Shown here in pieces: positions 46,667 through 55,250 of a DNA stretch of 64,000 nucleotides; within the stretch, counting starts at the first letter, position 1; the number at the start of each line of letters is the position of its first letter. A program made the translations under genes and the position numbers. The notes beneath the pieces were generated by a model that was not told where the DNA came from, ran no database searches, and saw nothing but the letters and a program-made list of their open reading frames with translations. Source of the stretch: DTBU01 sp964568845 (lineage in GTDB: Archaea; Thermoproteota; CALKCG01; B24); contig CAZMSC010000001.1 of assembly GCA_964568845.1 (NCBI GenBank), forward strand, positions 1-64,000, given 5' to 3'.

Positions 46667-47209
46667 TTACCACCACATCTTCCTAAGGGGCATGGCAAGT
46701 ATCTCTCTAACCTCGAGCTTTTTCGACTTATCTTTACTGAACATGTCGTTGGTTCTAGTGGCTCTAGCCACTATAGCCGTATCCGATCCTCTATCCGTCC
46801 CTGCAACTGCTATTACGTCTTCTCCAATATTCAAGGCTCCAAGATCGGAGGCGATAAGAATAACCTCTACGCAGACTTTAAACCCTTGACCTAAGGTGTA
46901 GAAGCTATTTCTAATGCTGTCCATTCCACGTGCATGTAGAGGAAGATGCGTCTTATCTAAGGGTTTTCCCCCGAGTTTTACAATTTCTTCTTTAAACTCC
47001 AGGTTCATCTCCTCATAGGATACCGCTACGACGTTACACAACCCCTTAAGTGCTCTGGCGAATTTAACACCAGTTTCCCCTGACGTACTTGCAACTACAA
47101 CTGTTTTAATGTCTCCCTCTTTCAACCTTCTGGAGACGCAGTCTAAAACCGCGTCGGTATTCTCTGGGCCAGGCTCTTTAAAGTAGACGATCTGCTTTAC
47201 AATGCTCAT
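46667..47209 (-). CDS. Pyruvate kinase alpha/beta-domain-like protein
   Basis: A 180-residue stand-alone homologue of the C-terminal (allosteric) domain of pyruvate kinase, a family common in archaea with unknown ligand. TVVVASTSGETGVKFARAL and EVILIASDLGALNIGEDVIAVAGT are the Rossmann-like landmarks. The ATG at 47209 is favoured over the longer frame to 47233. It lies 40 bp downstream of the URO-D-like gene on the same strand, a possible operon. Confidence 0.8.
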   Translation of the reverse strand: MSIVKQIVYFKEPGPENTDAVLDCVSRRLKEGDIKTVVVASTSGETGVKFARALKGLCNVVAVSYEEMNLEFKEEIVKLGGKPLDKTHLPLHARGMDSIRNSFYTLGQGFKVCVEVILIASDLGALNIGEDVIAVAGTDRGSDTAIVARATRTNDMFSKDKSKKLEVREILAMPLRKMWW

Positions 47210-47249
47210 ACGGATTACTATTAAAGCTTTCAAAGCTTAAAAATCTAGC

Positions 47250-48383
47250 CTATCTCCGAGCGTACACACCGTGTTTCTTAGTATAATCGATCATTAGTAG
47301 GAAATTGTCAGCGTTGGTGTTGACCGATATGTTCGCCGAAGCCGATAGAACATACCCACGATTCCCTCCTTCACGTAAACATCTTTCAACTTCCGCCATT
47401 ACATCTTCGGGTTTACCGAATTCGAGAATTCTAGGGTCTACATTGCCGACGAGACATATCTTATCGCCATAATCTTCTTTAACCCGTTTTAAACTCATCC
47501 CAGCCGTCACGTCTATACCCTGATATGCGTTTATCCCAGCGTCTACGACATCTGAAAGTATGGGAGTTATGTTTCCATCCGAGTGGAGAACTGCAAAGGC
47601 GCCTCTACGCTTAAAAGCATCACATTGTCTTCTAAGGGCGGGTTTTATAAACTCCCTGAACATTTTAGGAGAAAACCAAGGGCCCAGTTTATTACCATAG
47701 TCTACACACATTTGTATGGCATCCGCCCCCTCATCGATAGCCCATTTACCGACCTCCAGAGCGTAGTTGGTGTTGAATTCTATGAGAGTCTTCACAGCGT
47801 CAGGACGCTTATACATCCAGGTTAGCACGCGTCTAAGCAAATTCGGGTTTGAAACTATAGGACCCCATGACCCGTCAGCGTCAAACGATAGGAAGAACTC
47901 TCCCTTAACTTTCTTCACAAGATGCCTTAGGATTTCGAAGATTTTAGAGTCTACTTCAACAGTAGAACTTCTACAGAATTCTATGATGTCATCTGGGTCA
48001 TAGCTTATCGGCTCGTCCATATCCCAGAGTGAGAAGCCGCTCCACTTATACCTTCTTCCATCTATCACCCATACGTGCTCATTGACCTTTTTCAGGATTT
48101 CCGGCTTCTTAGTATAGGCTGAAACAACTCTTACCCAATCGAGCCCCGTTACTCTATGGAGGGCTAGAAGTTCTTCAGCCATGCATTCATTTATCTTATC
48201 TAAGTCTAAACCATTCTCCATCATAAGAGCGAATACAGCTTCTGGGTTATGCACGAGGATTGAACTGGTTGGTTTTCTAAGTATTCTAGAAGCTATTACT
48301 GGTGGGATGTGCATTTCGTAAAGCGGAACTCTATCTGGCGTTGAAATCTCCATGGCTTTAACTACCCTCTCCCAAGAATTCAT
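47250..48383 (-). CDS. URO-D-like protein (methyltransferase superfamily)
   Basis: A 377-residue uroporphyrinogen decarboxylase-fold protein beginning MNSWERVVKAMEISTPDRVP. AIQMCVDYGNKLGPWFSP, AVLHSDGNITPILSDVVDAG and GNVDPRILEFG are landmarks. It lacks true HemE marks, so methyl transfer is likelier. The open frame runs on to 48731 but that part is antisense to the DJ-1 gene, so I set the start at ATG 48383. A TATA-like sequence at 48411-48420 suggests a leaderless transcript. It is paralogous in fold to the gene at 23.3 kb. Confidence 0.78.
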   Translation of the reverse strand: MNSWERVVKAMEISTPDRVPLYEMHIPPVIASRILRKPTSSILVHNPEAVFALMMENGLDLDKINECMAEELLALHRVTGLDWVRVVSAYTKKPEILKKVNEHVWVIDGRRYKWSGFSLWDMDEPISYDPDDIIEFCRSSTVEVDSKIFEILRHLVKKVKGEFFLSFDADGSWGPIVSNPNLLRRVLTWMYKRPDAVKTLIEFNTNYALEVGKWAIDEGADAIQMCVDYGNKLGPWFSPKMFREFIKPALRRQCDAFKRRGAFAVLHSDGNITPILSDVVDAGINAYQGIDVTAGMSLKRVKEDYGDKICLVGNVDPRILEFGKPEDVMAEVERCLREGGNRGYVLSASANISVNTNADNFLLMIDYTKKHGVYARR

Positions 48384-48440
48384 ACAGGTTGATAAATATG
48401 CACAGGAGATTAAATAATTTCCACAACATGGACGGTGAAA

Positions 48441-48448
48441 CTTATATA
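48441..48448 (+). promoter_or_regulatory. TATA box of the DJ-1 gene
   Basis: CTTATATA lies about 24-31 bp before ATG 48472, placing the transcription start at or next to the start codon. No SD is seen, so the mRNA is probably leaderless. Confidence 0.55.
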
Positions 48449-48471
48449 CATACTTAGACAGATTTCTAATC

Positions 48472-49080
48472 ATGCCGAAGTATGTTAGACGTACAGGCCC
48501 TAAGCGTAAACTTGAAAATCGTAGAGTAGCCATAATAGTCGCCCATGAATTTGAAGACGTAGAGCTTTTATACCCATTTCTGAGGCTCAGTGAAGAGGGG
48601 GCTGAGGTTGTGATAGTGCCTGTTGAAGCCGGTCTGCACCCCAGACCATCAGTTAAGGATAAGCCCATAACTGGACGGTATGGAACCCCAGTGCCTATGG
48701 AAGTCTTCGAAGAAGGCGGCAGATACACCATAAGGAAGATAAGTCAGATAGGCTTGGAAGACTTAGACGCGTTAATAATACCTGGAGGCTTCTCCCCAGA
48801 TGCTTTAAGAATATTGCCTGAAGTCTTGGAACTTGTTAGGAAGGCCTACGAGAAGGGTAAGATTATAGCGGCGATATGTCACGGTCCTCAAGTTCTAATA
48901 TCTGCCGGTTTGGTGAAGGGAAGGAAGGTGACGAGTTACAAAGCCGTTAAAGATGATCTAATAAACGCCGGGGCTATTTTCGTAGATGAGCCATCTGTCA
49001 GAGATGGAAATATCATAACAGGCAGGGTCCCAGACGACTTACCGGAGTTCTGCCAGATGATAATTGACGCTTTAACCTAA
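48472..49080 (+). CDS. DJ-1/PfpI family protein
   Basis: A 202-residue class I glutamine amidotransferase-like protein. The nucleophile elbow is AAICHGPQVLISAG (Cys near residue 142) and LIIPGGFSPD precedes it. PfpI-type members act as intracellular proteases, glyoxalases or deglycases; which one applies is not decidable. The N terminus is basic (MPKYVRRTGPKRK). It is divergent from the URO-D-like gene with 88 bp between them. Confidence 0.87.
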   Translation: MPKYVRRTGPKRKLENRRVAIIVAHEFEDVELLYPFLRLSEEGAEVVIVPVEAGLHPRPSVKDKPITGRYGTPVPMEVFEEGGRYTIRKISQIGLEDLDALIIPGGFSPDALRILPEVLELVRKAYEKGKIIAAICHGPQVLISAGLVKGRKVTSYKAVKDDLINAGAIFVDEPSVRDGNIITGRVPDDLPEFCQMIIDALT

Positions 49081-49153
49081 GGGAAAACTCTATGCCTTTA
49101 TCGCAACTTCATCTATAATTGAAAACTTTAAGCCTAAACATCTACTTTGACCT

Positions 49154-50035
49154 TTAAATCTTCCTAGAGGAAGCTTTAGACAGTATTGGTTTAATGACTA
49201 TCGTTAATATTAACGACACGGCTACTTGACCAAACACGTCTCTGAACAGCGATATTACTGCTGGTCCAAACCCTTTAATGAACACGTTCACGTAGAAGTA
49301 TGTTAAAGCCATAACGACGCCGCCCAGCAGACACAGAAGCACTTGCATGTACATTTTCCGACCCTTACCCAAGCCTGCTATAAACCCTTCAAGTCCATGG
49401 GCGGGTATCGATACGAACCACCTTGGATAGCCTACGTATATATCTGCTGCTACAGCACCTATTGCTCCTACGAGGACCCCAACTTTTGGCCCATACATCA
49501 GAGATGCTATGAATATTACGGAATCTCCCACATGTGTATATCCACCGGTCGGCGAGGGGAAGAATTGACCTGTAAAAGCCGTAGCTGAAGCCGTTAAAGC
49601 CGAAAATACTGCTATGGAAGCTGTTTCAACAGTTGAAAATTTCAACGTAGGTGGGGGAAATCCCATCCCATAGATCAACCCTGAACCGTAAGCTAAGATT
49701 CCAGTAGATATCAAACCCAGCATTTCAAGAAAAACCGAGGTTTGAAAATTCATAAAGCTTGTAAATGTCATGGAGGCCATTCCAAAGATCACAGCTAAAG
49801 CTGATAATAAAGCTGACCAGAAGCCGTTGCTGACTGCTGAAGTCAAGGCAAAGAGAAATGATAAAAGACTTAAAGTTAACAGTAAGCTTAAACCGTTTTT
49901 CAAATCACCAGGAAGGCTTAAAGCTTCAAGTATCCCAAACCCGGCTGTGTGAACCATGAAAGTTGCCTCAACAATTCCATATAGGATTATTAAAATTGCA
50001 CCGGAAATAAGCAGGTAGAATCTAAGACTTCTCAT
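49154..50035 (-). CDS. ECF transporter S component-like membrane protein
   Basis: A 293-residue membrane protein. Residues about 135-290 resemble the substrate-binding S component of energy-coupling-factor transporters (GGYTHVGDSVIFIASLMYGP, GAIGAVAADIYVGYPRW). Residues 1-130 add about four further membrane helices. The vitamin or cofactor carried is unknown. The EcfA and EcfT partners are not in this window. Confidence 0.75.
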   Translation of the reverse strand: MRSLRFYLLISGAILIILYGIVEATFMVHTAGFGILEALSLPGDLKNGLSLLLTLSLLSFLFALTSAVSNGFWSALLSALAVIFGMASMTFTSFMNFQTSVFLEMLGLISTGILAYGSGLIYGMGFPPPTLKFSTVETASIAVFSALTASATAFTGQFFPSPTGGYTHVGDSVIFIASLMYGPKVGVLVGAIGAVAADIYVGYPRWFVSIPAHGLEGFIAGLGKGRKMYMQVLLCLLGGVVMALTYFYVNVFIKGFGPAVISLFRDVFGQVAVSLILTIVIKPILSKASSRKI

Positions 50036-50195
50036 CTAGAGCCCACCTTACATATATTCAAGACAAATTTTGAATATATTAAAGTTTTTCCTTGATATTT
50101 TTAATTTAAATATCTGAGCTGAAATACTACAGAGTCTAGCCCTTACGAGGTTCAAGAAGTAGATTCCATTAAATTTATTTAATCCGTGATGGTAA

Positions 50196-50298
50196 CGGGC
50201 CCGGCGGGAGTTGAACCCGCGACCACCGGGTTACTTCAGTAGTGAAGTAATCCTCTACTTTAAAAGCCCGGCACTCTACCATTCTGAGCTACGGGCCC
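50196..50298 (-). tRNA. tRNA-Lys (UUU) with a 29-nt intron
   Basis: Read on the minus strand: acceptor GGGCCCG/CGGGCCC, D stem GCTC/GAGT, anticodon stem CCGGG/CCCGG, loop CTTTTAA with anticodon TTT, T arm GCGGG-TTCAACT-CCCGC, and discriminator G73 at 50196. CCA is not encoded. A 29-nt insertion lies in the anticodon loop at the canonical 37/38 site and folds on itself (TTACTTC/GAAGTAA). Splicing endonuclease and ligase, helped by the archease at 25.6 kb, would remove it. Confidence 0.93.
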
Positions 50299-50417
50299 AC
50301 TCGCCATTTAATTACAAAAAATTCTCCCTTTTAAGGTTTCTCAACGTTGCAGATTTTAAGGGGGTAAGCCGTATAAGTTTGAACATTCACCCTATTATTT
50401 TAGGGAGAGTTTTGAAG

Positions 50418-51287
50418 GTGGGTGTTTTAACTAGAAATGAGTTTTCATGGTGTAGTCTTCAGCTTAAACAGGCTTTAAACAGTAGAGGCTGTGGATTTGA
50501 GTGCTTCAGTTTTAACGATTTAACTGCCTACGTAGATTTTGAAAACGGTATACGCTTCAAGGGTAAACCCATTAAAGAACTTGATGCTATAATAGTTAGA
50601 CCTATAGGTAGAGGATCGCTTGAAGAGATAATTTTCCGTATGGATCTATTAAGAGCTGTGGAGGGTCTGGGAGTATACGTGGTTAATAGGGCTGAAGCCA
50701 TAGAGAAGGCCGTAGATAAATACCTTTCACTCTTCCTATTGAAGAAGGCTGGACTACCAGTTCCGAGAACAATCGTGACTGAGAATCCAAGGGTTAGCTT
50801 AGAGGCGTTTAAAAAGTTTAATTCAAGGGTTGTTTTGAAGCCTATCTTCGGGTCGAGGGGTTTTGGAATAACGAGGGTTAGAAGCCGGCAAACGCTCTAC
50901 CGTCTGGCAACCGTTCTAAGCTATTATCGCCATGTCGTCTACATGCAGGAGTATATTCCCCATGCTAGGGAAGACGTTAGAGCCTTCGTGGTTGGAGACG
51001 ACGTTGTAGCGTCGATGCGTAGAGTCGGGGCTTCGTGGAGGACGAACATAGCTCAGGGAGGTAAACCGGAGCCCTACAATCTTCCTGAGGAGTTGAGGGA
51101 GGCTGTTTTAAAAGCGTGTAGTGTACTTGGGTGTGAAGTGGCTGGTGTAGACGTTTTAAATCCAAGCGGTGAATTCTGCATAAATGAGGTGAATAGTCAG
51201 CCGGACTGGAGAGGGCTACAGAGCGTCTCAGAGGTGAATATAGCTGAAGCGATTGTAGACCACGTGGTATCAAAGGTTAAGCGCTAG
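50418..51287 (+). CDS. RimK-family alpha-L-glutamate ligase (CofF/MptN-like)
   Basis: A 289-residue ATP-grasp ligase. ITRVRSRQTLYRL, YMQEYIPHAREDVRAFVVG and GEFCINEVNSQPDW are ATP-grasp/RimK landmarks. The open frame extends back into the tRNA, but GTG 50418 has GGGAGAG 8 nt upstream and gives the standard RimK length. Convergent overlap with cofE suggests a role in the F420 polyglutamate tail (CofF) or in a pterin glutamylation (MptN). Lysine-biosynthesis LysX is a less likely alternative. Confidence 0.8.
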   Translation: MGVLTRNEFSWCSLQLKQALNSRGCGFECFSFNDLTAYVDFENGIRFKGKPIKELDAIIVRPIGRGSLEEIIFRMDLLRAVEGLGVYVVNRAEAIEKAVDKYLSLFLLKKAGLPVPRTIVTENPRVSLEAFKKFNSRVVLKPIFGSRGFGITRVRSRQTLYRLATVLSYYRHVVYMQEYIPHAREDVRAFVVGDDVVASMRRVGASWRTNIAQGGKPEPYNLPEELREAVLKACSVLGCEVAGVDVLNPSGEFCINEVNSQPDWRGLQSVSEVNIAEAIVDHVVSKVKR

Positions 51288-52039
51288 CGAAACAGATCTC
51301 CCTCTATAGGTCTCACAAGTTCTCTAGCCGAGCCTTCACCTCGGACTGGCTTAAAGCCTCTTATCACGGCTACAGGTATTCTCGAAAGTTTACCCATGAC
51401 GAGCTCGGCTGCTGCCGCAAGCTCATCTGCTACGGCTATAGCTGTAACTTTAAGCGTATATCCATATGGATCGTTTAAACCCCTGTAGTCTATAGTGGGC
51501 TTCATGCCTGCTACTCCAACCGCGAAATTGACTTGTCCAATACGCCAAGCCCTACCAAATGTATCGGATATTATGACCGCTACATCAACCCCCTTAATCT
51601 CCCTTATACGGTCTCTAATCCTTTTAGCAGAGGCATCTGGGTCGACTGGCAGTAGTGAAACCGTGTCGTCGCCCGGTATGTTGGATTTATCCACTCCGGA
51701 GTTTGCGCATACAAATCCATGTCTAGTCTCAGTTATTATATGTCCGTTTTTCACTCTGACCATACGCTTCGCCTCTCTGAGTATTAACTCCACAAGTCTA
51801 GGGTCCTTTCCCTCGGCTTCAGCGAGGTTGAGGGCGAAACTTGAGGGCGTAACATCTCTCAAGCGTACCAGCCTATTCTCAGCCTTCGACACTATCTTCT
51901 GAGATACTACTACAACGTCATCATCCATTACCCCTACACCGCTTCTCTCAGCCGCTTCAACTATAAGCTTAGCTAGGTCATCATTAGGTTTGACTTCAGG
52001 AATACCTTCTAAACCGTAGATACATATTTTGAGAGCCAT
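51284..52039 (-). CDS. cofE: Coenzyme F420-0:L-glutamate ligase
   Basis: A 251-residue CofE that adds gamma-linked glutamates to F420-0 using GTP. DDVVVVSQKIVSKAENRLV, GHIITETRHGFVCANSGVD, VAVIISDTFGRAWRIGQVN and MGKLSRIPVAVIRG are signature segments. Its presence, with two LLM oxidoreductases in the window, shows that the organism makes and uses F420. It overlaps the ligase gene by 4 bp tail to tail. Confidence 0.95.
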   Translation of the reverse strand: MALKICIYGLEGIPEVKPNDDLAKLIVEAAERSGVGVMDDDVVVVSQKIVSKAENRLVRLRDVTPSSFALNLAEAEGKDPRLVELILREAKRMVRVKNGHIITETRHGFVCANSGVDKSNIPGDDTVSLLPVDPDASAKRIRDRIREIKGVDVAVIISDTFGRAWRIGQVNFAVGVAGMKPTIDYRGLNDPYGYTLKVTAIAVADELAAAAELVMGKLSRIPVAVIRGFKPVRGEGSARELVRPIEGDLFR

Positions 52040-52149
52040 TATAACACCTGAGCTATGAACAATTATAGTTTAAAAAGTTATTTCAAAAAGATTAATACGT
52101 TTAAAAGGGAGATTGTAAACCATCAGTTAGATAGGGGGCTAAAACCGTC

Positions 52150-53706
52150 ATGGAGTTTAAACTTAAGGGAGAAGTTCAAGCGAGTGGGAGCCTGGAGGGT
52201 TTAAAAGAAGCCGTAGCCTCTTGGATTGATGAACTCAACAGGAAAGTTCTACTCAGAGGGGCTAAGTCTCCAAAAGAAGGTGCTAGGATATCCGACTGGA
52301 GGATTGAAGGGAGTAGATTGCTTCTCACAATAGAGTCTGGGAGAGCTGTTAGAGCCCATTCAGCCCTGTTAAGGGTTAGAAACTTCCTAGCGGATAAACT
52401 TGGACAGTATAGGTTAGGTGTAAGAGGCTTAAAAGCCGAGGAAGCTAAGATAATACTCAGCGATTCAACCGTATCTAGTGACGCTTTTAGAGGAGCTTTA
52501 GAAGGATTGGCCGAGGTTCAAACAGTTGAGGGGAAAACCGTAATAGTCTTCAAGGAGGTTAGCAGTAGAGATTTGGAAAAAGGTGTTATAGATAGGGTTC
52601 TGAAGAAGATCGAACCCATGCTTGCTCCAGTAGGCGTGGCAGTGAAGCCCGAAAAACCGACGTATGTTCCAATGGGATACGTGATCAAAGAATCGGCTAG
52701 GAAGGACGTTAAATTCAACGGAGATGTTTCAGAGTGGGCTGAAAAACTCAACTGGATTAAAAGATACCCTGGAAGGGGACAGTGGATTTTAACGGCGCCA
52801 ATAACCGCTTTAATCAACCTCATAATGGACATGATAGTGGATGATGTTTTAAAGCCCATGGGTTTCAAAGAGTGGATGCTTCCCAAATTGACACCTCTCC
52901 AAGTTATGGCTAAAATGCCCGGCTATTTCGACAACCTCGCAGAAGGTATGCTCTACGTTTTCACACCGGAGCGGGAGGAAGAGGCTTTGAAAGACTTTAA
53001 ACGTAGGTTTTCGCTCACAGGTGAACTAGACCTTGAATCTTTAAAGATGGAGCTTAGCGGTCCAAACTATGTCCTAGAGCCAGCCCAATGTACACCCTTT
53101 TACCAGTTCTTCTCAGGTGAAATCGTAAACTTAGACGATCTACCGATTAAGATATTCGATAGAAGCGGTTGGACATGGAGGTGGGAGGGGAAAGCTACTA
53201 GAGGACTCGAAAGGACTATCGAGTTCTATAGGATAGAGGCTGTTTGGCTATCAAGCCCCGAAGAAGCCGTTGAAATACGCGATGAATTGGCTGAGGAATC
53301 TATGGAGCTTGCGGATAAAAAGCTCGATTTAGAAGTTAGAATTGTTGTAGGTGCGCCATTCTACATGAGCAGTGATGAAGCTTCTAAGACATACGTTGAC
53401 ATATCCAGTAGCGATAAGATTCCTACCCTCGACTTGGAGGCATGGCTTCCCTACAGAGGCCCTAGGGAAGGTTCTGAATGGCTTGAAATAGGAGGAGCCT
53501 TCTCATGCCACAGAGACAAATATGTAAAAAGCTTTAAGATAAAGGAGGCTAAGGGTAGAGACATATGGACTGGATGCTCAGGCTTCGGCGTAACCCGATG
53601 GATTACAGCTTTTCTAGCTCAGAAAGGCTTCAACTTAGATGATTGGCCTAGTGAAGTTAAGCGTAGAATTGGAGAATTACCTAAACCAGTTAAAACAATT
53701 ACCTGA
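52150..53706 (+). CDS. serS2: Seryl-tRNA synthetase, type 2 (methanogenic type)
   Basis: A 518-residue atypical class II SerRS with a zinc ion in the active site for serine recognition. The N-terminal tRNA-binding region is the alpha/beta type rather than the long coiled coil of common SerRS. Zinc ligands appear as Cys314 (EPAQCTPF), a Glu in RTIEFYRIE and Cys476 (WTGCSGFG). TATA-like gtttaaaag and a purine-rich SD precede ATG 52150. This form is known chiefly from methanogens and relatives, so it is a useful taxonomic marker. Confidence 0.93.
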   Translation: MEFKLKGEVQASGSLEGLKEAVASWIDELNRKVLLRGAKSPKEGARISDWRIEGSRLLLTIESGRAVRAHSALLRVRNFLADKLGQYRLGVRGLKAEEAKIILSDSTVSSDAFRGALEGLAEVQTVEGKTVIVFKEVSSRDLEKGVIDRVLKKIEPMLAPVGVAVKPEKPTYVPMGYVIKESARKDVKFNGDVSEWAEKLNWIKRYPGRGQWILTAPITALINLIMDMIVDDVLKPMGFKEWMLPKLTPLQVMAKMPGYFDNLAEGMLYVFTPEREEEALKDFKRRFSLTGELDLESLKMELSGPNYVLEPAQCTPFYQFFSGEIVNLDDLPIKIFDRSGWTWRWEGKATRGLERTIEFYRIEAVWLSSPEEAVEIRDELAEESMELADKKLDLEVRIVVGAPFYMSSDEASKTYVDISSSDKIPTLDLEAWLPYRGPREGSEWLEIGGAFSCHRDKYVKSFKIKEAKGRDIWTGCSGFGVTRWITAFLAQKGFNLDDWPSEVKRRIGELPKPVKTIT

Positions 53707-53730
53707 CTTGAATACTGTTTCTCCGTTACA

Positions 53731-54213
53731 CTATTGTATGGTTACTCCGAACTCTTCCTTCAAAACCCGTAAAACGAGCATTGTCACCGTGTTTTTAACA
53801 CCAGGTATAGCGCCGACTTGATCTATCACCCTGGTAAGCTCCCCCTTATCTCCAACTTTAACATCTATCAGAGCTGAGAATTCACCCGTTACGTCATAAA
53901 TGCCGCACACCCCGTTTATTTCACTGAGTTTCTTCAAAATGCTTTCATACAGCGATGGATCTGCCTGTAATCCTATGAAGGCTCTAATCGGCAATCCGAC
54001 TTTCTCCGGGTCGAGTATCGTGTAAAAGCCTTTTATAACGCCTTCCTCAATTAGTTTTTTCACCCTTAGATGGATAGTACCTTCGCTCACACCGAGCTGT
54101 TTAGCTATTTTTACAAAGCTTATCCTAGCGTCTTTCTGAAGGAAATTTAAGATCTTCTTGTCTAAAGTGTCAAGATTCATAATTTTCTCGATAACATTTT
54201 TCAAAGTCCTCAC
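53731..54213 (-). CDS. Lrp/AsnC-family transcriptional regulator
   Basis: A 160-residue feast/famine regulator: an N-terminal HTH (KIAKQLGVSEGTIHLRVKKL) and a C-terminal RAM effector domain (IRAFIGLQADPSLYESILKK, TGEFSALIDVKVGDK). Start candidates are GTG 54213 and ATG 54180. Only 16 bp separate it from the divergent gene if the longest start is used, so the later ATG or overlapping promoters are likely. Confidence 0.9.
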   Translation of the reverse strand: MRTLKNVIEKIMNLDTLDKKILNFLQKDARISFVKIAKQLGVSEGTIHLRVKKLIEEGVIKGFYTILDPEKVGLPIRAFIGLQADPSLYESILKKLSEINGVCGIYDVTGEFSALIDVKVGDKGELTRVIDQVGAIPGVKNTVTMLVLRVLKEEFGVTIQ

Positions 54214-54229
54214 ATATATACCTTAACAG

Positions 54230-54910
54230 TTGAGGGGTTTAGAAGACTGGGTTAAACGCGAGGTTTTGAAAACGCTACTAAGGATTAAGCGGTCTGAAGA
54301 GTGGAGTTTGACTAAACTTAGCGAAGAAGCCAATATGCCAGTTGAAGTCGTCAAAAACGTCTTGATGGAGGTGGCAGATTTTGTCACCGTGAAAGACGAT
54401 GCCATCAGCATAGCCGGATGCGGCAAGGTTCAAATCGCCGTACTCTGTCTCAATTTAGGCGCAGACCCATCATACATTTCTAGGCATTTAGACTGGAGAG
54501 AGTTTGAAGGGTTTACAGCGACAATTGTGGATGCATATGGATATGCCGTCTATAAGAATTACAGGTTTAAAAGTGTGAATAGACGTTGGGAGATAGATGT
54601 ACTGGCCATAAAAAAGCCGGTTTTACTATGTTTAAACTGTAAGCATTTCCTCAAGCAACGCTGGGCTTCTCTGAGGAAGGCGGCTTTGGAAGAACTTGAA
54701 AGGGCTGAAGCTTTAAAGCAGGCTCTTCCAAGGTTAAAATTGGAGTCTAAACCATCTGAAGGGTGGAAGATTCTGCCAGCATTAGTAACGCTGATCGCAC
54801 CAAAGTCTAAAGTTTACGATAAAATTCCAATAGTTAGGATAACAGAGCTTGGAAATTTCCTCGAAGAGTTAGCCTTATACACCGATTCGTTAAGGTTTTT
54901 ACAGGTTTAA
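54230..54910 (+). CDS. Winged-helix plus restriction endonuclease-like protein
   Basis: 226 residues. The N-terminal 70 form a predicted winged helix (LTKLSEEANMPVEVVKNVL). The C-terminal half has a PD-(D/E)xK-like core: RRWEIDVLAIKKPVLLCLN then CKH, where Asp is followed after a strand by a residue-x-Lys. Such archaeal wHTH-nuclease fusions are related to Mrr/Hjc-type enzymes but the substrate is unknown. The start TTG 54230 is uncertain; it is divergent from the Lrp gene and may be its neighbour-regulated target. Confidence 0.55.
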   Translation: MRGLEDWVKREVLKTLLRIKRSEEWSLTKLSEEANMPVEVVKNVLMEVADFVTVKDDAISIAGCGKVQIAVLCLNLGADPSYISRHLDWREFEGFTATIVDAYGYAVYKNYRFKSVNRRWEIDVLAIKKPVLLCLNCKHFLKQRWASLRKAALEELERAEALKQALPRLKLESKPSEGWKILPALVTLIAPKSKVYDKIPIVRITELGNFLEELALYTDSLRFLQV

Positions 54911-54939
54911 ACATAGGGCGTTCTACATTTGGCGATAGT

Positions 54940-54989
54940 GATTTCCCTCGCGTTTAACCCCTTATTTTTTATTTTTACATTATTGGCTT
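54940..54989 (+). repeat. Dispersed repeat, copy A
   Basis: Shares gatttccctcgc, aaccccttattttt and cattat-gg-t in the same order and spacing with copy B at 59960-60008. It lies at the start of a gene-poor stretch (54911-55250) that otherwise holds the relic ORF 54992-55117 and a 17-codon open stretch near 55144 but no intact gene. Confidence 0.55.
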
Positions 54990-54991
54990 AA

Positions 54992-55117
54992 GTCTATCCC
55001 CTTCACACGCCTGCTCACCCTCGAGTATGTGTAGCTTGGGCTGTAGCAGTGGAACCCCCTGTTGTAGCACCATATTATCCTAAGCCCGTTGCCAGTCAAC
55101 CTTTTATGCTTGTGTAG
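54992..55117 (+). other. Coding relic, possible TnpB-like tail
   Basis: 41 open codons before TAG, containing VEPPVVAPYYPKPVASQP, with no start codon of its own; a TAA closes the frame immediately upstream. The proline-rich tail is reminiscent of the C-terminal ends of archaeal TnpB proteins. Similar wording occurs in the relic at 44663-44770. Unproved. Confidence 0.25.
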
Positions 55118-55250
55118 TCATAGCAGACTAAGGCTGAAGGAACTATGGAAAAACCGCTAAAGGAAGGTATACCAAAAGAGGAGAGGAAGATCGTATAACT
55201 CGTGCTCCTCTGTTAAGATGTGGCCGTGATAGGCTGAGGGTAAGACTTAA

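Noticed and set aside
48384..48731. N-terminal extension of the URO-D-like frame
   Set aside because: It is antisense to the well-supported DJ-1 gene and its promoter; the homologous protein begins at ATG 48383.
50211..50417. N-terminal extension of the RimK-like frame
   Set aside because: It begins inside the tRNA-Lys gene; GTG 50418 has a proper SD and yields the family length.
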